From contig JAKSPK010000001.1 of the NCBI GenBank assembly GCA_024404875.1, positions 1 to 64,000 on the forward strand: a DNA stretch of 64,000 nucleotides, given 5' to 3'. This document shows positions 1-9,322 of this stretch, one piece after another; the stretch's first letter is position 1; every line of letters starts with the position of its first letter. Source of the stretch: Oscillospiraceae bacterium. Lineage in GTDB: Bacteria > Bacillota > Clostridia > Oscillospirales > Ruminococcaceae. The position numbers and the translations under genes are program-made. Under the pieces are notes generated by a model, which saw nothing but the letters and a program-made list of their open reading frames with translations, was not told the origin of the DNA and did not search any database.

Positions 1-43
1 AATCACGAACCCAAGAATTTTCCGGAGATTTCCCTGATTTCGC

Positions 44-72
44 TTGACTGTTCTGTGATTATCGGTTATAAT
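44..72 (+). promoter_or_regulatory. Sigma-A-type promoter of the glycan operon
   Basis: TTGACT at 44-49 and TATAAT at 67-72 are separated by 17 bases. The site lies about 80 bases before the beta-galactosidase start and is the only good promoter seen ahead of the 0.1-7.8 kb gene run. Bases 1-43 hold no gene I can recognise. Confidence 0.75.
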
Positions 73-151
73 AATTTTGTATCGGTCTGCGGTTTGCCCG
101 CAGCATATATACTATTTATATATAGCAAATTTCGTGAAGGCAGGTGCTGTC

Positions 152-2209
152 ATGCAAACACTGACACCGTATCCGCATTTACTCCACGGCTGTGACTACA
201 ACCCGGAGCAATGGCTGGCTTCTCCGGAGATCCTCGCACAGGATATCGAATATATGAAACAGGCGCATATCAACTGTGTCTCCGTCGGCATCTTTGCATG
301 GGCTGCGCTTGAACCGCATGAAGGCGACTATCAGCTTGACTGGCTCGCCAATATCATCAACAAGCTCTATGCAAACGGCATCTATACCGTTCTTGCAACA
401 CCCTCCGGCGCAAAGCCTGTCTGGATGTCACACAAATATCCGGAGATCCGCCGGGTCAGCGCCGACCGGATCCGCGATTTACAGGGCGGCCGTCACAATC
501 ACTGTTATACTTCACCGGTCTACCGTGAGAAGGTCCGCGCAATGAATTCAAAGCTCGCTGAACGCTTCGGCACACATCCCGCCGTCATTCTCTGGCATAT
601 CAGCAATGAGATACAGGGCGAATGTCACTGTGAGCTTTGTCAGGCGGCATTCCGTGACTGGCTGAAGGAACGCTACGGTACACTCGATGCACTCAATGCG
701 GCATGGTGGACAGCGTTCTGGTCGCACACATATACCGAATGGGAGCAAATCGAATCTCCGTCACCCCGCGGCGAAACCAATATCCACGGTCTGAATCTCG
801 ACTGGAAGCGTTTCTGCACCGCACAGACCCGCAGCTTCTTCGAGAATGAGATTGCTCCGATCAAGGCCGTCAATCCGCACATTCCGGTGACGATGAACCT
901 CATGGGCTTCTATGACGGCATCAACTACTGGGAAATGGCAAAATCCTGCGATGTCATCTCATGGGATGCTTATCCGACATGGCATACGAATCAGGACGGC
1001 GACGAGACCTATAATGCATTCTGGGCGGATGCGTATTCCGATATCTGCCGCTCGATGCTTGGCAAGCCGTTCCTGCTTATGGAAAATACGCCCTCGCAGA
1101 CGAACTGGCACGATGTCTGCCGTCCAAAATCATGGGGATTCCACCGGCTTTCCGCGATATCCATGCTCGCACACGGCGCAGACAGCATCCAGTATTTCCA
1201 GTGGCGGCAGAGCAGAGGATGCTCTGAAAAATTTCATGGTGCTGTCATGACACATGCCAACCGTACGGACACACGCGTATTTCAGGAGGTCAGCGATGTC
1301 GGCGCGATGCTCGAAAAGCTCGATGTACTCGCCGGCGCAAAAACCGATGCGAAGATCGCAATCCTCTATGATATCGAAAGTCACTGGGCGGTCAATGATG
1401 CAAAAGGCCCGCGCAATATCAATATCGGTGACAATGACCTGATGCTGCGGGTATATCTGCCGTTCTGGAAAAACGGATATGCGGTCGATATCCTCAACCC
1501 GGAGCAGGATTTCTCCGGCTATCATCTGCTTGTGATCCCGATGCTCTATCTGCTGCATCCGGATACCGCAAAACGCATCCGCGCTTATGCCAAGCAGGGC
1601 GGAACGGTCGTTCTCACGATGCACACCGGCGTAGTCGATGAACATGATCTCTGCTATATGGGCACAACACCTGCTGAAGGACTCGCGGAGCTTGCAGGTA
1701 TCCGCTTTCTTGAGATCGACCCGCTTTACGATAAGCAATATGAAACCATGCGCATAGTCAAAGCACCGTTCCCGCTGGCGGAAACCTATCGTCTGGAGCG
1801 TCTATGCGAACGCGTTGCAGCGGAAGGCGCCGAGGTACTCGGTGTCTATGAGCATGACAATCCCTGTATGCCGGACGGAATGCCCTGCCTGACTCGGAAC
1901 AGCTTCGGCAGAGGTACGGCCTACTATCTCGGCGGCTTCGCAGAGGACGGCTTCTTCTCCGATTTTCTGATTTCCCTCGCGGAAAAGCTCGGCATTGAGC
2001 CGGCACTTGATACCACGCTCCCGCACGGCGTTGTTGCGGCATCGCGGCGGACTGCGGACGGCACAATCTTCCGCTTCGTCATGAACTGGACACGGGAAGC
2101 ACGCTCTGTAAATCTGCCGTATCCGATGAAAGACTATGAGACCGGCAAGGTCTATCAGACCAAGCTGCCGCTCGCACCCTACGGTGCAAAGATTCTCATC
2201 AGACTGTAA
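152..2209 (+). CDS. Beta-galactosidase, glycoside hydrolase family 42
   Basis: This 685-residue enzyme would remove terminal beta-galactose from oligosaccharides in the cytoplasm; no signal peptide is seen. The N-terminal GCDYNPEQW motif is the GH42 hallmark. Glu153 in HISNE fits the acid/base and Glu311 in LLMEN fits the nucleophile. Cys118, Cys158, Cys160 and Cys163 match the structural zinc site of many GH42 enzymes. The ATG at 152 was chosen over an in-frame ATG at 77: it follows a purine-rich AAGGCAGG stretch and begins right where family similarity begins, while the upstream 25 codons look non-coding. It is the first gene of an operon that also encodes an alpha-galactosidase and a GH74-like protein, which points to galactosylated plant glycans such as xyloglucan or galactomannan side chains. 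The family is clear; the natural substrate is inferred. Confidence 0.93.
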   Translation: MQTLTPYPHLLHGCDYNPEQWLASPEILAQDIEYMKQAHINCVSVGIFAWAALEPHEGDYQLDWLANIINKLYANGIYTVLATPSGAKPVWMSHKYPEIRRVSADRIRDLQGGRHNHCYTSPVYREKVRAMNSKLAERFGTHPAVILWHISNEIQGECHCELCQAAFRDWLKERYGTLDALNAAWWTAFWSHTYTEWEQIESPSPRGETNIHGLNLDWKRFCTAQTRSFFENEIAPIKAVNPHIPVTMNLMGFYDGINYWEMAKSCDVISWDAYPTWHTNQDGDETYNAFWADAYSDICRSMLGKPFLLMENTPSQTNWHDVCRPKSWGFHRLSAISMLAHGADSIQYFQWRQSRGCSEKFHGAVMTHANRTDTRVFQEVSDVGAMLEKLDVLAGAKTDAKIAILYDIESHWAVNDAKGPRNINIGDNDLMLRVYLPFWKNGYAVDILNPEQDFSGYHLLVIPMLYLLHPDTAKRIRAYAKQGGTVVLTMHTGVVDEHDLCYMGTTPAEGLAELAGIRFLEIDPLYDKQYETMRIVKAPFPLAETYRLERLCERVAAEGAEVLGVYEHDNPCMPDGMPCLTRNSFGRGTAYYLGGFAEDGFFSDFLISLAEKLGIEPALDTTLPHGVVAASRRTADGTIFRFVMNWTREARSVNLPYPMKDYETGKVYQTKLPLAPYGAKILIRL

Positions 2210-2219
2210 TACATAACAA

Positions 2220-3020
2220 ATGAAAAAAGGAATAAAAATTGCGCTGATCTGCGCAGGTTTCTTTCTCGTCGCATTGGTGGGATATACCGGTCTGGATCCG
2301 TTTTCCTACCGGAATGACAGCTTCTATTCCGGCAGGCAGATCACTCTCAGCAAGGAGCCTGAACAGGTCACACGCGAATCCCTCGCGGAGCGCGGCGCCG
2401 TCTGCATTCAGTATGACGGGCACATTCACGGCATAGAAGGCGAATTTGTGCCGTTCCGGATCCACGGAAAAAAAAGCGCCCTCCGCGCTGCAATGTCCTG
2501 TGCAGATCTGCTGGAGCTGAACCGCCGGACCGAGCTTCGATTTCCCGATTCACTGAACGTTTTCAATAACATCTGGTCATTCATCGGCGGCTTCCATTTC
2601 TATATGTTCATGCAGTATTATCACGGCATTCCGGTTGCGGATACACAGGTCTTCATCGAAGCCGGACGCTTCGGCAAGCCGCTGAACATCTCCGCCGATC
2701 TGCATTACGATTTTCCGGAAGATCTTCCCACTGAACCGAAGATCACGGCAGACGAAGCGGAGCGCATTGCTGCAAAACATGAAATGAATGAGCCAAGCGG
2801 ACAGAAGCCGGAGCTTGTGATCATATTCGACAGCAACGAACAGCCCGCACTCGCGTGGATCATTTATGTCGGCGAATACGCATATACCGTTCCGGTCAAT
2901 GCCATCACCGGCGAGGTGATCGACACGGAGACCGGTAACGCCGAAGAAGAACAGTCTCTCGTGACGGAAACAACCGTCACGCAGACAGATATGACAACCA
3001 CACAGGAAACATCAGTATGA
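2220..3020 (+). CDS. Membrane-anchored PepSY-like protein
   Basis: This 266-residue protein starts with a basic stretch and one hydrophobic helix (about residues 5-22), so it is probably anchored in the membrane with the rest outside. Residues about 180-245 resemble a PepSY domain: an EAERIAAKH-type helix, then beta strands ending in a VPVNAITGEVID motif. PepSY domains often inhibit or chaperone secreted enzymes. The last 20 residues are Thr/Glu-rich. It begins 10 bases after the beta-galactosidase stop, without a clear ribosome-binding site, and its stop overlaps the next start by four bases (ATGA), so it is probably translated by coupling. Its role in the glycan operon is unknown. The PepSY assignment rests on the C-terminal pattern only. 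Confidence 0.7.
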   Translation: MKKGIKIALICAGFFLVALVGYTGLDPFSYRNDSFYSGRQITLSKEPEQVTRESLAERGAVCIQYDGHIHGIEGEFVPFRIHGKKSALRAAMSCADLLELNRRTELRFPDSLNVFNNIWSFIGGFHFYMFMQYYHGIPVADTQVFIEAGRFGKPLNISADLHYDFPEDLPTEPKITADEAERIAAKHEMNEPSGQKPELVIIFDSNEQPALAWIIYVGEYAYTVPVNAITGEVIDTETGNAEEEQSLVTETTVTQTDMTTTQETSV

Positions 3021-3412
3021 AATATCGTATTTTACCTGTCATCTGTGCAGCGGCACTGCTGCTGACCGGCTGCGGCAGCGCATCATCCGCGGCAGCACAT
3101 TCGGCAACAATCATTCCCGCAAGCGGAACAATACAAATGAATTTGCAGAGCGCCGGCTATAAGGTCAGCCTCGCCGATACCGAAAGCGTATCCCTGCTCA
3201 CTGCCACAAACGGCAAGGAGCCGCCGGATTTCGAGGGCGTTCTTGTCATGCGCGCTGACAGCTCCGAAGCAATCACACAGCAGCAGTCGAAAAAAGCGGA
3301 GAACGAAGGCTCGATCATATTCGTCCGGACGAATGATCCGGAATACGGCAATATTTTCATTACCGGAACACAAAAAGCTCTGCAGGACGCAGGCATCACG
3401 ATCGGGGACTGA
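3017..3412 (+). CDS. Small lipoprotein of unknown function
   Basis: This 131-residue protein has a classic lipoprotein signal: a hydrophobic stretch followed by LTGC, with Cys19 as the lipidation site. The mature part is about 110 residues with a Ser/Ala-rich linker and no domain I recognise. It overlaps the stop of the PepSY-like gene by four bases and lies 23 bases before the alpha-galactosidase, so it belongs to the same transcript. It and the PepSY-like protein may work as a pair at the cell surface, but nothing in the sequence proves that. Confidence 0.75.
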   Translation: MKYRILPVICAAALLLTGCGSASSAAAHSATIIPASGTIQMNLQSAGYKVSLADTESVSLLTATNGKEPPDFEGVLVMRADSSEAITQQQSKKAENEGSIIFVRTNDPEYGNIFITGTQKALQDAGITIGD

Positions 3413-3435
3413 TTTCATCTCACACAGGGGGAGCT

Positions 3436-5613
3436 ATGATTATCTATCTCGAAAACGAACGGCAGTTTCAGCTCAATACCCCGCACGCCAGCTATGTGCT
3501 GACTGTTGCGGAGGAAGGCTATCTGCTGCATACATACTGGGGAAAGCGCATCGCACCGCAGGATCTGACCGATCTGCTGCGGCTCGGCGATCCGCCCTTT
3601 GTCCCCGCAAAAAACGAACGCGAACGCGCGAGTTTTCTCGACTGCGCACCGTTTGAATATCCCTGCGCCGGCATCGGCGATTACCGCGAGCCTGCGATCG
3701 TTTTGGAAGACGGCGCATTCGCCTGCGATCTGCGCTATGTCAGCCACCGCATCTACAGCGGAAAATATACACCGCGCTGTCTGCCGCACACATGGGGCAA
3801 CGGCTGCGAGACACTCGAAATTCTCATGCGCGATGAGCCGACCGGACTTGAGGTCAAGCTGCATTACACAGTCTTTGACGGGCTCGATGCAGTGATCCGA
3901 AGTGTCTCGCTCGAAAACTGCGGCAGCCGCGATCTTATGCTGCGGCGGGTGCTTTCGGCATCGGTCGACCTCGACGATGACCGCTTTGAGATGATTACGC
4001 TCTACGGTTCATGGGCGCGTGAACGGCAGGCAGAGCGTCTGCCGATCCGCCATGGCAAGCAGCGCATCGACAGCACAAGAGGGGAGTCCTCACATCAGTA
4101 CAGCCCGTTTTTCGCACTGGTGTGTCCCGAAACGACCGAGGAATCCGGCGAGGCTTATGGCTTCACTCTGATCTATTCCGGCAATTTCACAGCACAGGCT
4201 GAGCTGACGCAGTTTTGTCAGACACGCGCACAGATTGGCATTGAGGCCGGCAGCTTTGCGCACTGTCTCAGCACCGAATCGGAATTTGATGCGCCGGAAG
4301 CTGTTCTCGTCTACAGCGAGGACGGTATCGGCGGAATGTCCCGCACATTCCACAGACTCTTTTGTGATCATCTGATCCGGTCGAGATACCGCTATAAGGA
4401 GCGGCCGGTGCTCATCAACAACTGGGAAGCGACCTACTTCGACTTCGATCTTGAAAAGCTGAAAACGATCGCGGATGAAGCTTCCCGCCTCGGCATCGAG
4501 CTGTTCGTTCTGGATGACGGCTGGTTCGGCAGACGCGACAGCGATAACTGCTCGCTCGGCGACTGGGTGCCGGATCAGCGAAAGCTCCCCGGCGGACTGA
4601 AGCCGCTAACCGATCACATCACCGGAAAAGGGATGCGCTTCGGACTTTGGTTCGAACCGGAGATGATCTCACCGGACAGTGATCTGTTTCGTTCACATCC
4701 GGATTATGCCGTCGGCATCGAGGGAAGACCGCGCACGCAGTCCAGAGCGCAGTATGTGCTGAACTACACACGGCGTGATGTGCGCGATGCAGTCTGGGCG
4801 CAGATGAAAGAGATTCTCGACACTGTTCCGGTCTCCTATATCAAATGGGATATGAACCGGCAGCTGACTGAAGTCCCGTCTCCCGCCTTTTATCATGCCT
4901 ATATGCTCGGCGTCTATCAGATGCTGGAGCGCCTTGTCACTGAATATCCGGATATCCTGTTGGAAAGCTGTTCCGGCGGCGGCGCAAGATTCGATCCGGG
5001 TATGCTGTATTATTCACCGCAGATCTGGGCATCGGACGATACCGATGCAAAGGAGCGTCTGCGGATCCAGTACGGCGCTTCGCTGTTCATGCCGCCCTCC
5101 GCGGTCGGCTCTCATGTCAGCGTATGCCCGAATCATGCGACCGGCCGTGTCACACCCTTTGAGACACGCGCGAATGTCGCAATGTTCGGCACATTCGGCT
5201 ATGAACTGAATGTCGCACAGCTCTCCGATGACGAAAAAGCACAGATCCCGGCACAGATCGCCCGCTGGCACAGCATCAGCCATCTGATTCGTGAGGGCAG
5301 CCTTTACCGTCTCGGCAATCCCTTTGCACCGACCGGCTATGCGGCCCAGCAGAATGCGGATTACGATGCATGGATCTTCGTCGCCGCAGACCAGTCCGAC
5401 GCGGTGTTCACCTATGTTCAGATCACCGCAGAGGCGAATATGAAGTCCCGACGCATCCGGCTCGCAGGCCTTCTGCCCGATGCCGTATATGCCTATGAGC
5501 TCGGCGGCAAAGCTTATCAGAAAACCGGTGCGTATCTCATGCAATGCGGTGTCATGCTCCCGAATCTCTGGGGCGACATGACCTCGGTGCAGATCCGTCT
5601 GCGCACGCTCTGA
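3436..5613 (+). CDS. Alpha-galactosidase, glycoside hydrolase family 36
   Basis: This 725-residue enzyme hydrolyses terminal alpha-1,6-galactose, as in raffinose-family sugars and galactomannan. It has the length and layout of bacterial GH36 subgroup I: an N-terminal beta-sandwich, a TIM barrel from about residue 325, and a short C-terminal beta domain. Asp472 in IKWDMNR fits the nucleophile. Asp534 in WASDDTDA fits the acid/base. The segment CSGGGARFD lies between them as expected. No signal peptide is present, so it should act on imported sugars. A GGGGGA ribosome-binding site stands 8 bases before the ATG. It is fourth in the operon with the GH42 enzyme. Confidence 0.95.
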   Translation: MIIYLENERQFQLNTPHASYVLTVAEEGYLLHTYWGKRIAPQDLTDLLRLGDPPFVPAKNERERASFLDCAPFEYPCAGIGDYREPAIVLEDGAFACDLRYVSHRIYSGKYTPRCLPHTWGNGCETLEILMRDEPTGLEVKLHYTVFDGLDAVIRSVSLENCGSRDLMLRRVLSASVDLDDDRFEMITLYGSWARERQAERLPIRHGKQRIDSTRGESSHQYSPFFALVCPETTEESGEAYGFTLIYSGNFTAQAELTQFCQTRAQIGIEAGSFAHCLSTESEFDAPEAVLVYSEDGIGGMSRTFHRLFCDHLIRSRYRYKERPVLINNWEATYFDFDLEKLKTIADEASRLGIELFVLDDGWFGRRDSDNCSLGDWVPDQRKLPGGLKPLTDHITGKGMRFGLWFEPEMISPDSDLFRSHPDYAVGIEGRPRTQSRAQYVLNYTRRDVRDAVWAQMKEILDTVPVSYIKWDMNRQLTEVPSPAFYHAYMLGVYQMLERLVTEYPDILLESCSGGGARFDPGMLYYSPQIWASDDTDAKERLRIQYGASLFMPPSAVGSHVSVCPNHATGRVTPFETRANVAMFGTFGYELNVAQLSDDEKAQIPAQIARWHSISHLIREGSLYRLGNPFAPTGYAAQQNADYDAWIFVAADQSDAVFTYVQITAEANMKSRRIRLAGLLPDAVYAYELGGKAYQKTGAYLMQCGVMLPNLWGDMTSVQIRLRTL

Positions 5614-5639
5614 AATATCAAGTAAGGAAAACATTTATC

Positions 5640-7826
5640 ATGCAAGCAGCAAAAATTCTTTTGCTTGCGGCGGCACTCGCTGCTGCGGCCGGCACGGTCG
5701 GCTGCGCCGGCGGAAGTGCTCCGCAGACACGCAAAACCGAATTCGGCAATGCTGCAATCGGCGGCGGCGGATATATCCCCGGCATCGTTTACAGCAAGGG
5801 CGAATCCGGACTCAAATACTGCCGCACTGATATCGGCGGTGCCTACCGCAAACGCGAAGGCGATGCAGAATGGGTGCCGATCACCGATCATCTCGGCGGC
5901 GTCAACTCCGACAACTGGAACCTCATCGGCATCGAGGCGATCGCCTGTGATCCGGTCGAAACCGGCAGAGTCTATCTCTCCTGCGGCACCTATGCCGGCT
6001 CCAATGGCGCAATCCTGCGCTCAGAAGATTACGGCGACACATGGGAGCAGATCAATATGCCCTTTGCAATGGGCGGCAATATGTCCGGCAGAGGCGTCGG
6101 CGAACGGCTCGCCGTCAATCCTCAAGACAACAAGCAGATCTTTTGCGGCTCCCGCACGGATGGACTCTATGTCAGCGGGGATTACGGAAAAACATGGGAG
6201 AAATGCAGCGCATTCCCCGTTACAGGCGACTACTTTCAGGAGAAGAGCCAGATCGGCGTAATGTGGATTGAATTTGCGCCGGAGAGCAATGATATGTATG
6301 TCGGCTGCGCGATGCAGAACGGCGAATGCATCTACCGCTCAAAGGACGGCGGCAAATCTTTTGAGGCGCTGCCCGCTAACCTTCCCAGAATGTATCCGCT
6401 GCGCGCAGATATCTCCGCGAACGGATATCTCTATCTCTGCTACGCCGATTCCTGCGGCCCGAATGCTGCGGTAAAGAACGGCGCAGTCTTCCGGTTTGAT
6501 ACCGAAAAGGAAGTATTCGAGGATATCACACCACAGTGCGGCGACGGCAGATACGGCGGATTCTCCGGCATTTCTGTTGACGGCAGCGATCCGGATACAG
6601 TCGTCTGCGGCACGCTCGGATTCTGGAGCGACCGCGGTGAGAATATCTACCGCTCAACAGACGGCGGTGAAACATGGACGCCGTTTTTCTCCAATACCGA
6701 AACGAATTATCAGATGGATGTCTCCGATGCCGAATGGCTTGACTGGGGACGCGGCGAGCAGAATGCTTCGATCGGCTGGTGGATGGCGGATCTTGAAATT
6801 GACCCCTTCAACAGCGATGCGGTCACATGGGGCACCGGCGCGACGCTCTACTGCACGCGCGATCTCACTGTGCTCGGCAGCGGCAAGCCCGTCACGGCGG
6901 CGTTCGATGCACACGGGATTGAGGAAACTGCTGTATTCAAGGTCGTTTCCGTTCCACAGAAGGACGGCTCGCCAGCGCTCTATTCGATCATGGGAGACCT
7001 GACCGGTTTCTCGCATCTCTCAGCCGAGGCACGACCGGACGACGCGCATTTCATGAAGAATGGTACGGCATCCGATCTCGCAGCCGCATGGCAGAACGGC
7101 AATATCGCCGTCTATGCGAATGACAGCAAAAAAGCGCCGCTGACTTTCACGACCGACGGCGGCAGCACCTGGTCGCCCGTCCCGAAGCTCCCCGAGCGCA
7201 CACCGAACGGCTCCGTCGCACTGAATGCGGACGGCAGCGTGCTGTTCTGGGTTCCGGGCAAACTGAGCGCGCCTGTCTATTTCTCGACCGATCTCGGCAC
7301 CTCATGGTATAAATCCAACGGGCTCGGCCTGAATGCGCGGATCTATCCCGATCCGACCGATCCGCAGATCATCTATGCCACCTGCGGCGGCAGCATTTAT
7401 CTCTCGAAGGACAGCGGTACGAATTTCGCTGCGACCGGCCTTGCAGTCTCTGATAATGCGGAGCTGATCCCCTCTGCGGAGCAGTCCGGTGCCGTCTGGA
7501 TCCGCTCCGGCGTCAGTCTCGGCTATTCAGACGACTATGCAAAGACGGTTGACTATATCAAAAATGTTTCCGCGAATGCAATCGGCATCGGTGCTGCTGC
7601 TGCCGGAAGCGAAATCATGCCGCTCTACTTCATGGGTGAGGCAAACGGCATGGGAAGCGGAATTTATATGACAGAGGATCACGGAAAGAGTTTCAGCAAA
7701 CTTTCGACAGAAAAAGACGGCTTCGGCAATCTGACGCCCTCAATCACAGGCGATGCGACTGTATACGGTAAATTCTATTTTGCGACAAACGGCCGCGGCA
7801 TCATCAAGGGACAGGTAACAGGCTGA
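5640..7826 (+). CDS. GH74-like beta-propeller lipoprotein (xyloglucanase family)
   Basis: This 728-residue protein carries an N-terminal signal with a probable lipidation cysteine at residue 22 (context TVGC, slightly off the usual lipobox). The mature protein has repeated sialidase-type turns such as STDGGETW and KDSGTNF, the sign of the twin seven-bladed propellers of GH74. Asp64 in RTDIGGAYR and Asp384 in MADLEIDPF match the base and acid of GH74 endo-xyloglucanases. It would cut xyloglucan at the cell surface, after which the products are imported. The ATG at 5640 was chosen because it follows AAGGAAA and opens the signal peptide; an in-frame ATG at 5544 lies inside the alpha-galactosidase gene. 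The spacing is 26 bases from the alpha-galactosidase. Substrate is inferred from family and neighbours. Confidence 0.85.
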   Translation: MQAAKILLLAAALAAAAGTVGCAGGSAPQTRKTEFGNAAIGGGGYIPGIVYSKGESGLKYCRTDIGGAYRKREGDAEWVPITDHLGGVNSDNWNLIGIEAIACDPVETGRVYLSCGTYAGSNGAILRSEDYGDTWEQINMPFAMGGNMSGRGVGERLAVNPQDNKQIFCGSRTDGLYVSGDYGKTWEKCSAFPVTGDYFQEKSQIGVMWIEFAPESNDMYVGCAMQNGECIYRSKDGGKSFEALPANLPRMYPLRADISANGYLYLCYADSCGPNAAVKNGAVFRFDTEKEVFEDITPQCGDGRYGGFSGISVDGSDPDTVVCGTLGFWSDRGENIYRSTDGGETWTPFFSNTETNYQMDVSDAEWLDWGRGEQNASIGWWMADLEIDPFNSDAVTWGTGATLYCTRDLTVLGSGKPVTAAFDAHGIEETAVFKVVSVPQKDGSPALYSIMGDLTGFSHLSAEARPDDAHFMKNGTASDLAAAWQNGNIAVYANDSKKAPLTFTTDGGSTWSPVPKLPERTPNGSVALNADGSVLFWVPGKLSAPVYFSTDLGTSWYKSNGLGLNARIYPDPTDPQIIYATCGGSIYLSKDSGTNFAATGLAVSDNAELIPSAEQSGAVWIRSGVSLGYSDDYAKTVDYIKNVSANAIGIGAAAAGSEIMPLYFMGEANGMGSGIYMTEDHGKSFSKLSTEKDGFGNLTPSITGDATVYGKFYFATNGRGIIKGQVTG

Positions 7827-7856
7827 CAATCATCCGCTGTAACAAACAGAATCCAT

Positions 7857-7885
7857 TTCTGCGGAAAGCCGCAGAACCATTTTTC
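7857..7885 (+). terminator. Probable intrinsic terminator after the GH74-like gene
   Basis: An 8-bp perfect stem (7857-7864 with 7869-7876, loop AAAG) is followed by CCATTTTTC. It lies in the 86-base gap before the DUF3592 gene and may end or attenuate the glycan operon. The T run is short, so some read-through is likely. Confidence 0.55.
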
Positions 7886-7912
7886 ACGCATTTTCAAAGG
7901 AGGATCCCGATT

Positions 7913-8527
7913 ATGAGCAACCGGTCTGCACGTAGAGAAAAAGCAAGAAAAGAACGCCACATGAGTCTGCGCTCCGGATATATCGTCGCGCTGGTGCTGG
8001 TGATCGTCGGCGTTATCGGCGCGATCTTCAGCATCCAGAAGGCAAACGAATATGAGAATTCCACAGATAAGCGCGTTGTTACGGCGACTGTGTACGATGT
8101 GGAAACGGTCACGCGGAAGGATGATAACGGCTTCCGCAAGATGTACTGGAAGGCAAAGCTGTCCTATGAGATAGAGGGCGAGATCTTTAAGGATTCCGGT
8201 CTCTTCGAAAATGAAGTCAGGGTCGGCGATCAAAAAGAGATCGAGTTCTATCGTACCCCGACCGGCAAATACCGCATCCCGCGCAATACAGAGCATCAGT
8301 TTGCAAAGTTTCTGTTCATTGCAATCGCGCTGATCGGTGTCATTACGGCAGGCCTTTCAAAATTCGTTTTCTCTGATCCGAAGCGCAGCACAAAACACAC
8401 CAGAAGCAGAAAAACGCAGCGCCGCCGCGACCGGAATTACAATGCCGCTGAAATGACGGATCCGAGCCGCCGCTCTGACCGCCCGCACCGCAGACGCCGC
8501 CGCAGACGCAGTTCCGAAGATCAGTGA
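7913..8527 (+). CDS. DUF3592-type membrane protein
   Basis: This 204-residue protein has two membrane helices (about residues 22-43 and 124-146) flanking an extracytoplasmic beta-rich domain. The middle segment, with VVTATVYDVE and the KEIEFYRTPTGKYR motif, is typical of DUF3592 proteins. The C-terminal 50 residues are very Arg-rich (an RRRRRRRR-type run) and should stay in the cytoplasm, perhaps touching nucleic acid or phospholipid. A strong AAAGGAGG site precedes the ATG. Its stop codon overlaps an alternative GTG start of the lysozyme gene. Function unknown. Confidence 0.75.
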   Translation: MSNRSARREKARKERHMSLRSGYIVALVLVIVGVIGAIFSIQKANEYENSTDKRVVTATVYDVETVTRKDDNGFRKMYWKAKLSYEIEGEIFKDSGLFENEVRVGDQKEIEFYRTPTGKYRIPRNTEHQFAKFLFIAIALIGVITAGLSKFVFSDPKRSTKHTRSRKTQRRRDRNYNAAEMTDPSRRSDRPHRRRRRRRSSEDQ

Positions 8528-8538
8528 GGAACAACCGA

Positions 8539-9297
8539 TTGACAGTTACGAAAAAACAACGATTTCTGGCTGCTCTCATCGCGCTCGTGCTCTGTACGCT
8601 CGTAATCTGGGATGTGGTCGAAAGCGGCGTGATCTGGTTTAATATGCCATCGTCAAAGCAGTATCCCGTTCGCGGCGTTGATGCATCGCACTATCAGGGC
8701 AGCATCGACTGGGATACAATCGCAAAACAGGGGATCACCTTTGCCTTCATCAAGGCGACCGAGGGTTCCGGCACGAAGGACGACTGCTTTGCGGCAAACT
8801 GGGATAATGCGCGGAAGGCCGGGCTTTATGTCGGCGCCTACCACTTCTTCAGCTTCGACAGCTCCGCTGAAACACAGGCTGAGAATTTCATCTCGGCTGT
8901 TCCGGACATTGAAGACGCGCTCCCGCCGGTCATTGATCTTGAATTTTACCGCTCCGACAATCTGCCGGATGTGAGTGCAGTCCGTGAGAGCCTGCGCATT
9001 CTGCTCGCCAGATTTCAGGGCATCTACGGAAAAAAACCGATCGTGTATACGACACGGAAATGCTGGGAGATCTATCTCAGCGGCACTGATCTTTCGTATA
9101 CACTCTGGATCCGCTCGATCTTCACCGCACCCTCCGGAGAATTTTCGCCGGAATGGACATTCTGGCAGTATAATCCCCGCGGCAGACTGGAAGGCTATTC
9201 CGGCGGTGATGTACGGATCGACCTGAACACATTCCGCGGCAGCATGGAGGATTTTCGCAAATTTGCGGGATATGATCCACAAGCTGCCGCAACCTGA
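8539..9297 (+). CDS. GH25 lysozyme (N-acetylmuramidase), membrane-anchored
   Basis: This protein of about 252 residues has an N-terminal hydrophobic helix (signal anchor) followed by a complete GH25 domain: GVDASHYQG at the start of the barrel, FIKATEG, YVGAYHFF, and the acidic pair D133/E135 in VIDLEFY. It would cleave peptidoglycan between MurNAc and GlcNAc for wall turnover. Two starts are possible. The TTG at 8539 has a GAGGA site at ideal spacing. The GTG at 8524 overlaps the previous stop (GTGA) but has only a weak site. I prefer TTG. It ends 25 bases before rsmD. Confidence 0.88.
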   Translation: MTVTKKQRFLAALIALVLCTLVIWDVVESGVIWFNMPSSKQYPVRGVDASHYQGSIDWDTIAKQGITFAFIKATEGSGTKDDCFAANWDNARKAGLYVGAYHFFSFDSSAETQAENFISAVPDIEDALPPVIDLEFYRSDNLPDVSAVRESLRILLARFQGIYGKKPIVYTTRKCWEIYLSGTDLSYTLWIRSIFTAPSGEFSPEWTFWQYNPRGRLEGYSGGDVRIDLNTFRGSMEDFRKFAGYDPQAAAT

Positions 9298-9322
9298 TAT
9301 CACAGACTGAAAGGAAACCGCC

